Source: Bacillota bacterium
GTDB taxonomy: Bacteria; Bacillota; Clostridia; Acetivibrionales; Acetivibrionaceae
Direction of reading: 5' to 3'
DNA: 64,000 nucleotides
Assembly: GCA_023398495.1 (NCBI GenBank)
Contig: JAEWSG010000227.1
Location: forward strand, 1 to 64,000
Below, piece after piece: positions 17,191 to 26,249 of the stretch (position 1 is the first letter of the stretch; every line of letters starts with the position of its first letter). A model generated the notes under the pieces. It was not told where the DNA came from. It saw nothing but the letters and a program-made list of their open reading frames with translations, and did no database searches. The position numbers were made by a program, and so were the translations under genes.

Positions 17191-20100
17191 TTGGAAAGCA
17201 ACATGAGAAGAATAAATGAAATTTTTAGTGATTATAATGCACATGGTAATATAAGTACGGCGATGGTAGAAGCTGCCGTCTTAAAGAAGAAGAGTAAGGT
17301 TTTAGAGATAAAACTCTGCTCTGATAAGTATATTGATGTCAAGGAGCTTGAAGGGCTAAACGCCTTTATAAAGAAGAGGTTTTGCATAAACGATACTGAA
17401 ATTACTGTAGAATATAGCGAAGGAACGGATAAAAAGCCCATAGAGAAAGAGATTAAGAATATTGTTACGGCTATGTCATGCAAACACCCTATTTTGAAAG
17501 CTGTCGTAAAAGATGCCGAATTCGAAGTGGCAAATAATATAATAAACTTCAATTTTAAAATTGTGGCAGCTGATCTCTTAACAGCCTTGGGGTATGATAA
17601 AAAAATCAGTAACACTATAAAAAAAATGTATGGTACAGCATATAAAATAAATTTTGTTGACAAAGCAAGTTGTGAAGAATTAAAAAGGCTTACGGAAGAA
17701 ACTCGTGAAAAGGGAATGCAGATTGTCAAGGAGCAAGTCAAGGCTGCACTCAGCAATAATGCACCCTCTGCATTGCAAGAGATTCCACCAGCAAAGCAGG
17801 AGAAAAGCACTGAGAATGTTGAAAAGAAAGAAACAACACCTTTGATATTGGGAAGAAATGCAAATATTAAGGAAACTGTAATTAAAATCACCGATATTGT
17901 TCCCGATGAGGGAAGGGTCGCTATAACGGGTGAGATATTCAATATTGAGTCAAAGGAATTAAAAAGCGGAAAAACTCTGGTTTCCTTTGCTTTGTATGAC
18001 GGTTCCGGTTCTATGACTTGCAAGTCTTTCATCAAGCCGGGTGAAGACGGGGAGGTATTATCCCGACTTAAGAAGGCTAAAGGTCTTAAACTTGCAGGAG
18101 AAGCCAGCAATAGCAAATTTTCCGGAGAAATTGAGTTTATAGCCAATACCATAGTAGAAACAGATGGTATAAAGAAGGCAAAGAGGCAGGACAATTCAGA
18201 GTTTAAGAGAGTTGAACTGCATATGCATACCCAGATGAGTCAGATGGATGCTATGTCAAGTGCCACCGATTTAATAAAAAGGGCCATGAGTTGGGGAATG
18301 AAATCTATTGCCATTACCGACCATGGAGTGGTGCAGGCCTTTCCCGAAGCTCATAAGCTTCTAGGAAGAAACAATCCCGACATGAAGGTTATTTATGGAG
18401 TAGAGGCCTATCTGGCACCGGATAAAAAGCCTACTGTAACAAATCCAAAAGGACAGAGTATAGACACTACCTACTGCGTTCTGGACTTGGAGACTACGGG
18501 TTTTTCGCCGGTAACAGAAAAAATTACCGAAATAGGTATCATGAAACTCAAGGATGGAAAGGTAACAGAGCAATTCAGTTGTTTTGTAAATCCTGAAAAG
18601 CCCATTCCGGCAAGAGTTGTTGAGGTTACCGGCATAACCGATTATATGGTGCACGATGCAGAAACTATAGAAAAGGTATTCCCCAAAATGCTGGAATTTC
18701 TCGAGGGAAGCGTTTTGGTGGCACATAATGCGGATTTTGACATGGGTTTCTTAAAGCATAATGCAAAGGTACTGGGCTACGATTTTGATTTTACATATTT
18801 GGACACCTTAGCTCTGGCAAGGGATATCTTCCCTGAGTATAAATCCTATAAACTGGGAAGGATCGCAAAAAACCTCGGGATTAAGGTTGAAGTTGCTCAT
18901 AGAGCCTTAGATGACGTCGATACTACTGTCAAGGTGTTTAATATCATGCTTGAAAAGCTGAAGGAAAGAGGAGCGCAATCCCTTTGCGATATAGAAAAAC
19001 TCAGCTCCGATGAAAAAGCCAAGAAGGAAGAGTATAAAAAACTCAATACTTACCATGCGATAATATTGGCAAAAAATTATGTGGGCTTAAAGAATTTATA
19101 CAAGCTGGTGTCTTATTCTCACTTGGATTATTTTTACAAAAAGCCGCGTATATTAAAGAGTATATACAAAAAATACTCCGAAGGGCTGATTTTGGGAAGT
19201 GCATGTAGTGAAGGTGAGCTTTTTCAGGCAATTTTACGTGGAAAATCTGATGAAGAAATTGAGGCTATTGCAAAGGATTATGATTATCTGGAAATTCAAC
19301 CTTTAGGGAATAATGATTACTTAATAAGAAAAGAGGAAGTACCCGACAAGGAATATATAAAGGAGATTAACAGGAAAATTGTCGAGCTTGGAGAGGCCTT
19401 GAACAAGCCTGTAGTCGCTACGGGAGATGTTCACTTTTTAGACCCGGGGGATGAGATATACAGGCGTATACTTGAAGCCGGTCAGGGCTATGATGATGCA
19501 GACAAGCAACCACCACTATACTTAAAGACCACCAATGAAATGCTTGAGGAATTTTCCTATTTGGGAGATGATAAGGCTTATGAAGTGGTAGTTACAAACA
19601 CAAACCTGATAGCAGATATGTGTGAGCAGATAAGCCCAATTTCACCGGAAAAATGTCCTCCACATATTGAAGGTTGTGAGCAGACCATTAAGGATATCAC
19701 CTTTGGAAAGGCACATGAATTGTATGGAGATCCTTTGCCGGAAATTGTTCAGGTAAGGCTTGACAGGGAACTTGATTCCATTATAAAGAATGGCTTCTCT
19801 GTAATGTATATAATTGCTCAGAAGTTGGTGTGGAAATCAAATGAGGATGGCTATCTTGTAGGTTCGAGGGGTTCTGTAGGTTCATCTGTAGTGGCATATA
19901 TGACCGGAATAACAGAAGTAAATGCCCTGCCGCCCCATTACAGATGCCCTGCTTGCAAATATTCCGATTTCACAGATTACGGCTTCAATAACGGCTTTGA
20001 CTTGCCGGATAAAACTTGTCCTGTCTGTGGAGAAAACCTTGCCAAGGATGGAATAGACATCCCGTTTGAAACCTTTCTAGGCTTCGATGGGGACAAGGAG

Positions 20101-21546
20101 CCTGATATAGACTTAAACTTTTCAGGAGAATACCAGGCAAAAGCGCATAAGTATACGGAGGTCATATTCGGAAAGGGTACAACCTTTAAGGCTGGGACTG
20201 TAGGTACTATTGCGGATAAAACAGCCTTTGGCTATGTGAAGAAGTATTTTGAAGAGAAAAATATGCATGTTAATAAAGCGGAAATCGAAAGGATTTCAAA
20301 AGGATGTACAGGTATAAAGAGAACTACAGGACAGCACCCTGGAGGGATAATCGTTGTGCCAAAGGGCAGGGAAATATTTGAATTCTGTCCGGTACAGCAT
20401 CCAGCCGACGACCCGGATTCGGATATTATAACAACGCACTTTGACTATCACTCGATAGACCAGAATCTTTTAAAACTGGATATACTTGGGCATGATGACC
20501 CGACAATGATCAGAATGCTGCAGGATATTACCGGCGTGGACCCAAAAACTATACCAATGGATGATAAGGAGACCATGTCCTTATTTTCATCAACAGAAGC
20601 TTTGGGTGTATCTCCCCATCAGATAAATTCCAAGGTGGGAACCTTTGGAGTTCCTGAATTCGGGACAAAGTTTGTAAGGGGAATGCTCCTAGATACCATG
20701 CCAAAACAATTTGCAGACCTTATATGTATATCAGGTCTTTCCCATGGTACTGACGTTTGGCTTGGAAATGCCAAGGATCTGATTGATGCCGGCACCGTTA
20801 CTCTAGGTGAGGCAGTCTGTACAAGGGATGATATTATGGTTTACCTCATGAAAAAAGGTCTCCCGCCCAATGCTGCTTTTAAGATAATGGAGATTGTCCG
20901 TAAAGGAAAGGCACTAAAAGAGCCAAAGTGGCCTGAATATGAGGCTTTAATGAGAAAGCATGAAGTGCCCGAATGGTATATAGATTCCTGTAAAAAGATT
21001 AAATACATGTTCCCTAAGGCCCATGCTTGTGCATATATCATGATGGCCTTCAGAATAGCCTGGTTTAAGGTTCATATACCTTTAGCTTATTATGCAGCCT
21101 ATTTTTCCATCAGAGCAAAGGCCTTTGATGCAGAATTTATGATAAATGGAAAAGAAGTTGTAAAGCAAAAGATGAAAGAAATTGAAATGCAGGGAAATCA
21201 AGCTGCCAATAAGGATAAGGATATGTATGATGATTTGGAATTGGTACTTGAAATGTACGAAAGGGGCTTTAAATTCCTGCCAATTGACTTATATAAATCT
21301 CATGCCACAAATTTCCTTATTGAGGAGGACGGCTTAAGGCCGCCATTAAACAGTATATCAGGTATGGGAAATGTTGCAGCCGAAGGTATATACACAGCCT
21401 CTAAAGAGGGTGGGGCCTTTAGCTCTATCGATGAATTGAAGACGCGTGCTAAAATAGGTAACTCAACTTTAGATTCACTTGAGAAATTCGGTTGTTTAAA
21501 AGGTCTGCCGAAAAGCAATCAAATGAGTTTTTTTGATATGATGTAA
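17191..21546 (+). CDS. polC: DNA polymerase III alpha subunit, PolC type
   Basis: Replicative polymerase of low-GC Firmicutes with built-in proofreading. The 1451 residues show, in order: N-terminal domains, an OB fold (about 225-330), PHP domain opening at VELHMHTQMSQMDAMS (about 342), the inserted 3'-5' exonuclease (about 425-590: VLDLETTGF, then HNADFDMGF), the rest of PHP, and the polymerase core with the active-site pair in PDIDLNFSGEY and QHPGGIIV. The length is of PolC type. The start is TTG with TGGAGG seven bases upstream; an ATG four codons later is the alternative. Confidence 0.96.
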   Translation: MESNMRRINEIFSDYNAHGNISTAMVEAAVLKKKSKVLEIKLCSDKYIDVKELEGLNAFIKKRFCINDTEITVEYSEGTDKKPIEKEIKNIVTAMSCKHPILKAVVKDAEFEVANNIINFNFKIVAADLLTALGYDKKISNTIKKMYGTAYKINFVDKASCEELKRLTEETREKGMQIVKEQVKAALSNNAPSALQEIPPAKQEKSTENVEKKETTPLILGRNANIKETVIKITDIVPDEGRVAITGEIFNIESKELKSGKTLVSFALYDGSGSMTCKSFIKPGEDGEVLSRLKKAKGLKLAGEASNSKFSGEIEFIANTIVETDGIKKAKRQDNSEFKRVELHMHTQMSQMDAMSSATDLIKRAMSWGMKSIAITDHGVVQAFPEAHKLLGRNNPDMKVIYGVEAYLAPDKKPTVTNPKGQSIDTTYCVLDLETTGFSPVTEKITEIGIMKLKDGKVTEQFSCFVNPEKPIPARVVEVTGITDYMVHDAETIEKVFPKMLEFLEGSVLVAHNADFDMGFLKHNAKVLGYDFDFTYLDTLALARDIFPEYKSYKLGRIAKNLGIKVEVAHRALDDVDTTVKVFNIMLEKLKERGAQSLCDIEKLSSDEKAKKEEYKKLNTYHAIILAKNYVGLKNLYKLVSYSHLDYFYKKPRILKSIYKKYSEGLILGSACSEGELFQAILRGKSDEEIEAIAKDYDYLEIQPLGNNDYLIRKEEVPDKEYIKEINRKIVELGEALNKPVVATGDVHFLDPGDEIYRRILEAGQGYDDADKQPPLYLKTTNEMLEEFSYLGDDKAYEVVVTNTNLIADMCEQISPISPEKCPPHIEGCEQTIKDITFGKAHELYGDPLPEIVQVRLDRELDSIIKNGFSVMYIIAQKLVWKSNEDGYLVGSRGSVGSSVVAYMTGITEVNALPPHYRCPACKYSDFTDYGFNNGFDLPDKTCPVCGENLAKDGIDIPFETFLGFDGDKEPDIDLNFSGEYQAKAHKYTEVIFGKGTTFKAGTVGTIADKTAFGYVKKYFEEKNMHVNKAEIERISKGCTGIKRTTGQHPGGIIVVPKGREIFEFCPVQHPADDPDSDIITTHFDYHSIDQNLLKLDILGHDDPTMIRMLQDITGVDPKTIPMDDKETMSLFSSTEALGVSPHQINSKVGTFGVPEFGTKFVRGMLLDTMPKQFADLICISGLSHGTDVWLGNAKDLIDAGTVTLGEAVCTRDDIMVYLMKKGLPPNAAFKIMEIVRKGKALKEPKWPEYEALMRKHEVPEWYIDSCKKIKYMFPKAHACAYIMMAFRIAWFKVHIPLAYYAAYFSIRAKAFDAEFMINGKEVVKQKMKEIEMQGNQAANKDKDMYDDLELVLEMYERGFKFLPIDLYKSHATNFLIEEDGLRPPLNSISGMGNVAAEGIYTASKEGGAFSSIDELKTRAKIGNSTLDSLEKFGCLKGLPKSNQMSFFDMM

Positions 21547-21597
21547 AATTCATTATATATCCTGCTATGACAATTGAACACCCGTGAATAATGTTAA

Positions 21598-21643
21598 AAA
21601 AAGTAACACCAAATATTGAATATAGAAATTGGTGTTACTTTTT
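21598..21643. terminator. Bidirectional terminator between polC and the DUF4397 gene
   Basis: AAAAAGTAACACCAA (21598-21612) pairs with TTGGTGTTACTTTTT (21629-21643). A-rich and T-rich flanks make it usable by the two converging genes. Confidence 0.9.
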
Positions 21644-21745
21644 ATACAATGCTTTTCTACACTTAAATAGCAATAAGGTCCAGTTCCCTGTAGCTGAAAT
21701 TATTTCGAGAGTATGCGGAGCACAGACAGAGGTTGTGCAGGTCTA

Positions 21746-22399
21746 TTATTTGATATAAGTATTTCCATCTAAAGGTATAAGCACTTGTAAAGGAGGAGTC
21801 CCCGCTGCAATGCCTATTGCGTAAACAGTGTAGAATCTTCCGGCTTCTAGTCTGATGTTTGGGACATATAAAACCCTTTGCCCTGTTCCAGCAACATTAA
21901 GATTAAAGGTATACGTGCCGGGATCTACAGGTATATATTGGGTTATACCTTGATATGCAACATTACTGAATGCTACTACCCCCGATTGCATTACCAGATC
22001 CACATTGGGTGCATTGGGAGAAAGATGTACAAACCTTAACATCAGCTTGCCGGAAGGAATATTCATGCGAGGTTCTTCAATAGGAAGCAAAGTGATGTTT
22101 GGAGACAGACCGATAGCTGATACAGTAAATATTGATCCTCCTGGAATATTGATGTTTGTACTTAAAACAGGATTTGTTGTTTGACCTGATGGATAAACAA
22201 CTATGTTATAATTTCCTCCAGGTATAGCAAAATACTCTGTGAACTGTCTATAGCCAAGATTTCTTGCTATAGGGCTTCCATTTGCGTAAACATCGACGGC
22301 AGGAGCATTTGGTGAGGCATGCATCAGCCTTATATATGAAGGAGCTGATGGCTGTCTTGAATAAAGGTTATATTGGGGATTATAGAAATAATCATACAT
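21746..22399 (-). CDS. DUF4397 domain protein with two repeats
   Basis: The 217 residues contain two tandem beta-rich repeats of the DUF4397 type. The first (about 20-115) opens SYIRLMHASPNAPAVDVYANG, and the second (about 118-215) opens MLRFVHLSPNAPNVDLVM. Both carry the H-x-S-P-N-A-P core, with V-D-V/L following. The family is common in bacteria and usually extracytoplasmic, but no signal peptide is present; the N-terminus is Tyr/Asn/Pro-rich (YDYFYNPQYNLYSRQ), reminiscent of spore-coat or surface-layer associated proteins. That placement is speculative. The function of the family is unknown. It is monocistronic, with a GAGGTG ribosome binding site. Confidence 0.82.
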   Translation of the reverse strand: MYDYFYNPQYNLYSRQPSAPSYIRLMHASPNAPAVDVYANGSPIARNLGYRQFTEYFAIPGGNYNIVVYPSGQTTNPVLSTNINIPGGSIFTVSAIGLSPNITLLPIEEPRMNIPSGKLMLRFVHLSPNAPNVDLVMQSGVVAFSNVAYQGITQYIPVDPGTYTFNLNVAGTGQRVLYVPNIRLEAGRFYTVYAIGIAAGTPPLQVLIPLDGNTYIK

Positions 22400-22586
22400 T
22401 TATTATTTACACCTCATTTTTTTTATTTATTTTTACGATATTATATTCATAAGGTATAAATAAAGTTCAAAAAGCATTAATGAAGAAGGAAAGATTATTA
22501 GAGGATTTTTGAAATAAATTGTCGAATAATATAATGTGAGTTTTTGCTGTAATTTTGCAAAAGGTTTAAAATGAGGATGGTGTGAG

Positions 22587-25500
22587 ATGCCTTTACCATA
22601 TTTATTATCATTTGTTTTAATTATTGTTTGTGCAATGTTTTTATTTTATGGGCTATTTATACTTTCTCTAAACTCAGAATCAAGGATGCACCGCATCTTT
22701 TTTATAAGTTGCTTAAGCTTGTCTTTGTGGGCGTTTTCTTTAGCTATCTCAAATAACGCGTATGATTATGAAACGTGTTTATTTTGGAGAAGGGTTGGTG
22801 CATTTGGTTGGGGACCCTTTTTTAGTTTGTTGCTGCACTTTATTATTATTCTGATAGAAAAAGGGGAGATATTTAAAAAAAGATGGTTGTACATATTGAT
22901 ATACTTACCTGCGGTTGTAAGTGTTTTGGTTTTTGGACTTTACAGCAGGACAGCAGTAAAAACATATAATTTGGTCAATACGTATGCAGGTTGGGTGAAT
23001 ATATCCTACAATACATTTTGGGATTGGTTTTACAATCTATATTATATAAGCTTTTCTATGATTGGAATTGTAATGATTTTTTATTGGGGAAGAGTGTCTT
23101 TCGATAAGGAAAAAAAGAAGCAGGTATTAATGATAAACACGTCTTATTTTATAGCGATTTTAGTTGGAACTTTGTCAGAGTTTGTTATAAATTCCGTTTT
23201 TTCATTTAAGATACCCCAAGTGGCTCCTATAATTATTCTTATTCCAATGTCTGTAATGTTTTATTGCATCAAAAAGTATGGATTTATTGTTAAGAAAAAA
23301 AATAATGCAAATCAGGGCATTGGAAGTATACTTAGTGAAGATGACAGGGTAAAGCTTTACTTATATTTGAGTTTTGCTTATTTGATAGGTGGTTTTGTAA
23401 ATTTCACAGCACAGTATTTTTCCAAAAGAGAATCCTTGGAGTCTGCGATGCTTTTTGGCACCTTGATGACACTAATTGGATTGCTTTTATATCTTGTTCA
23501 AAAGCTTAAGATTGAGATTTTATATAAGGATATTTTGTCAACAGTTATCACCGCAATATCAATTCCCGTTATTTTGTTAAAGCATTTTAGATATTCGCCC
23601 TTTTATGCAGGTATAATTCCGATAATCTTTATTATTTCGTCGATAGCATTCAGTCAGAGACGTATGCTTATCCTGAACGGTTCAGCTTTTCTACTGACTC
23701 TAATCTGGATATTGATTAAAGCACCTACTGCAACAATTACGTTTACTATTACAGACCATATCGTCAGATTATGCACATTATTGGCTATACTCGTCATGGC
23801 TTTTTATGTAAATCACGTCTATATTCGGCGGCTTTTTGAAAACGAGGAGAAACTTAGTCTTCAGAAGTTGCTGTCACGTATATCTTCAATATTTGTAAAT
23901 ACCAATGACAGTAACATTGATGACAGGATTAATGAGGTGCTTAGATTGTGTGGAGAACATTATAAGACAGACCACGTCTATGCATTGTTTTTCTCTGACG
24001 GGCAGAAAAATCTGAATCTTATTTACGAGTGGTGTGCCGCCGGGATTGAACTGCAAAGAGGACCTGCAGGCAATCTGGATGCTACAAAGATTATTGAGTG
24101 GGTAAACATGGATAGTATTCTTCGTCAAGGAAACATCTGTATCTCTGATGTGGCTGCAACATCTGAGGATAGTGTGGAAAAAGAATATATGAATGATAAT
24201 AAAATAAAGTCTATGATTTTAAACCCATTATGGAATCAAGATTGTGTAATAGGTTTAATGGGTTTTGAGAATGTAAATAGCACAATATGCTTTAAAGAAT
24301 ACCAGAAGGAGACACTGAAAGTGTTGGCACATCTGCTGTCTGATATAGTGCTCAAAGTGGAGGCTGAAAAAGAAATTAAATATAGGGCAAATTATGATGC
24401 TTTGACAGGTCTTCCAAACAGGGCTATGTTTATGAGTCAGCTGAGGCGTGACATTAATATGGCAAAGCGTTCAGAAAAGCTTGTTGGAGTGGTATTTGTA
24501 GATATTGATTCTTTCAAGTACCTGAATGATACTCTCGGACACGATGGTGGGGATTCATTATTGTTGAAAATAGGAGAAAGAATATCAGGTTGCCTTAGGA
24601 TATACGATATTGTAGCACGATTTGGCGGTGATGAATTTGTAATAATAATTCCACAAGCCTCTTATGTCGAAGATATATGTTCAGTTGCAATGAAAATTAC
24701 CGAAAGTTTCAAACAGCCGCTGACAGTGAATGGTCAGGAGTTTTTTGTTACTGTCAGCATGGGTATTTCTGTTTTCCCTTTAGATGGTACAGAGCCAGAG
24801 GAATTGGTGAAAAATGCTGATGCTGCAATGTGTGTTTCAAAAGAGAATGGGAAAAACAAGTTTACCATGTGCTCTGCTTTTTTGAAGGAAGAGATTGAAG
24901 TTAACGCACTTCTTTCAAATAGCTTGCATCTGGCTTTGCAACGAAAGGAGTTTTTGTTGCACTATCAACCTCAGGTAAATTCTATGACTGGGGAGATAGT
25001 TGGTGTAGAAGCTTTGATTCGCTGGAATCATCCGGAAAAGGGAATAATATCGCCAGGAGTGTTTATCCCTCTCACCGAAAAAAACGGGTTGATTAATCAT
25101 ATTGGGCAATGGGTATTGCATGAAGCATGTATTCAGAACAAAACGTGGCAAAACATGGGCCTCCCGCCTATAAGAATGGCTGTAAACCTGTCTTTAGGAC
25201 AGTTTTTGAATTCAAATCTGGTCGGAACTGTGGAAAGTATACTGAAAAAAACAGAATTGGATCCATCTCTTCTCGAGTTGGAAATTACAGAAAGTATTTC
25301 TACCTATGACCCCGAGTATATCATAAGCACATTGAATAAATTAAAAGCTTTGGGAGTTATGATTTCTATTGATGACTTTGGTACGGAATATTCATCTCTA
25401 AGCAGGCTGAAAATCATGCCTGTTGACAAGATAAAAATAGATATGAGGTTTATTCAAGGTATATATACAGGATCTAAAGACGAAAGTATAGTTAAAGTAA

Positions 25501-25676
25501 TGTTGCAATTGGGTAAAACCTTTGGGCTTAAAGTTTTAGCTGAGGGCGTCGAGAACGATGAACAATTGAATTTTCTTAGAGACAACAATTGTGATGAAAT
25601 TCAAGGCTACTACTTTTATAAGCCAATGCCAGCGGAAGATCTTGAGCTTATTTTGAAAAACATAAAGTCCTTTTGA
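22587..25676 (+). CDS. Membrane GGDEF-EAL cyclic-di-GMP enzyme with GAF domain
   Basis: A protein that can in principle both make and degrade cyclic di-GMP. Residues 1-235 and 255-415 are two blocks of hydrophobic helices, the first resembling the kinase-type 7TM sensor. A GAF-like domain lies at about 430-585. The GGDEF motif is at 680-684, with an inhibitory-site RxxD (RIYD, 671-674) exactly five residues before it. The EAL domain has Glu808 in EALIR, plus DDFGTEYSSL and VLAEGVEN. Both catalytic signatures look intact, so the direction of net activity cannot be predicted. Its 1029 residues are long for the class. It is monocistronic. Confidence 0.92.
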   Translation: MPLPYLLSFVLIIVCAMFLFYGLFILSLNSESRMHRIFFISCLSLSLWAFSLAISNNAYDYETCLFWRRVGAFGWGPFFSLLLHFIIILIEKGEIFKKRWLYILIYLPAVVSVLVFGLYSRTAVKTYNLVNTYAGWVNISYNTFWDWFYNLYYISFSMIGIVMIFYWGRVSFDKEKKKQVLMINTSYFIAILVGTLSEFVINSVFSFKIPQVAPIIILIPMSVMFYCIKKYGFIVKKKNNANQGIGSILSEDDRVKLYLYLSFAYLIGGFVNFTAQYFSKRESLESAMLFGTLMTLIGLLLYLVQKLKIEILYKDILSTVITAISIPVILLKHFRYSPFYAGIIPIIFIISSIAFSQRRMLILNGSAFLLTLIWILIKAPTATITFTITDHIVRLCTLLAILVMAFYVNHVYIRRLFENEEKLSLQKLLSRISSIFVNTNDSNIDDRINEVLRLCGEHYKTDHVYALFFSDGQKNLNLIYEWCAAGIELQRGPAGNLDATKIIEWVNMDSILRQGNICISDVAATSEDSVEKEYMNDNKIKSMILNPLWNQDCVIGLMGFENVNSTICFKEYQKETLKVLAHLLSDIVLKVEAEKEIKYRANYDALTGLPNRAMFMSQLRRDINMAKRSEKLVGVVFVDIDSFKYLNDTLGHDGGDSLLLKIGERISGCLRIYDIVARFGGDEFVIIIPQASYVEDICSVAMKITESFKQPLTVNGQEFFVTVSMGISVFPLDGTEPEELVKNADAAMCVSKENGKNKFTMCSAFLKEEIEVNALLSNSLHLALQRKEFLLHYQPQVNSMTGEIVGVEALIRWNHPEKGIISPGVFIPLTEKNGLINHIGQWVLHEACIQNKTWQNMGLPPIRMAVNLSLGQFLNSNLVGTVESILKKTELDPSLLELEITESISTYDPEYIISTLNKLKALGVMISIDDFGTEYSSLSRLKIMPVDKIKIDMRFIQGIYTGSKDESIVKVMLQLGKTFGLKVLAEGVENDEQLNFLRDNNCDEIQGYYFYKPMPAEDLELILKNIKSF

Positions 25677-25758
25677 TGAATAACTAATAATGTGATGACA
25701 AAAGGATCGGAGAGTCTTATTATTGCTTTTTCTGGGGATTCTGTCAAACAAACACGAC

Positions 25759-25816
25759 AATTCCGATAGGAATTTTAAAAAAGTAATTGACAGATGATAA
25801 TTACTTGTGTTAGTAT
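25759..25816 (+). promoter_or_regulatory. Promoter and palindrome before the sulfate operon
   Basis: TTGACA (25787-25792), an 18-base spacer, and TAGTAT (25811-25816). A 16-base inverted repeat AATTCC-GATA-GGAATT (25759-25774) lies just upstream, and its ATAGGAAT half occurs again at 25833-25840, downstream of the -10. Sites on both sides of a promoter suggest an operator for a sulfur-responsive regulator; GGAAT-containing sites are known for Rrf2-type cysteine regulators, but identity is unproven. The leader from about 25823 to 26010 shows no coding content. Confidence 0.45.
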
Positions 25817-26010
25817 TAATAGCATAAAATATATAGGAATACTTTGGTAAAAACAACAGTAATCTTACTGCAAGTCATAATGTCCATTCGGCAAAGAATG
25901 TATTAACCCATTGCTTATTTAATATTGAAATGAAGTGAAGGGTAAAAAAATACGTAAAACACGAGTAAACAGATATGAAAAATAATATATAAGGGGTTGG
26001 TGATGTATTT

Positions 26011-26235
26011 ATGGCGGAAAAACCATTGAGAAGTATTGCAAAGGCATTTACATGGAGGATTACAGGAACACTGGGCACGATTATACTGTCCTATGCAATA
26101 ACTGGCAAGCTTAAATTTGCCTTATCTATAGGACTGGTGGATTTATTTGCTAAGACGGTATTGTACTTTCTACATGAAAGATTATGGAACCGAATAAAAT
26201 TCGGCAGAACAAAGGAACCTGAGTTTTTTATATAG
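26011..26235 (+). CDS. DUF2061 small membrane protein
   Basis: The 74 residues match DUF2061: RSIAKAFTWRITGTLGTIILSYAITG, then VDLFAKTVLYFLHERLWNRIKFG, giving two membrane helices with a conserved Trp-Arg at the first and His-Glu-Arg after the second. The function is unknown. It is the first gene of the sulfate assimilation operon, with only 14 bases to the sulfite reductase gene, and the family is repeatedly found beside sulfate assimilation genes, so a role in transport or membrane support of that pathway is plausible. A GGGGTTGGTG motif supports the ATG. Confidence 0.85.
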   Translation: MAEKPLRSIAKAFTWRITGTLGTIILSYAITGKLKFALSIGLVDLFAKTVLYFLHERLWNRIKFGRTKEPEFFI

Positions 26236-26249
26236 AGGGGGTTGCCTGG

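Noticed and set aside
17232..18194. 320-codon frame on the minus strand inside polC
   Set aside because: It is Ser/Leu-rich antisense to a conserved polC region, a common shadow of AT-rich coding sequence, with no start signal.
21666..21745. Short + strand frame downstream of polC with protein-like content (PVAEIISRVCGAQTEVVQV)
   Set aside because: It has no start or ribosome binding site, is under 30 codons and cannot be matched to a family. It could be a gene remnant but the support is too thin to list.
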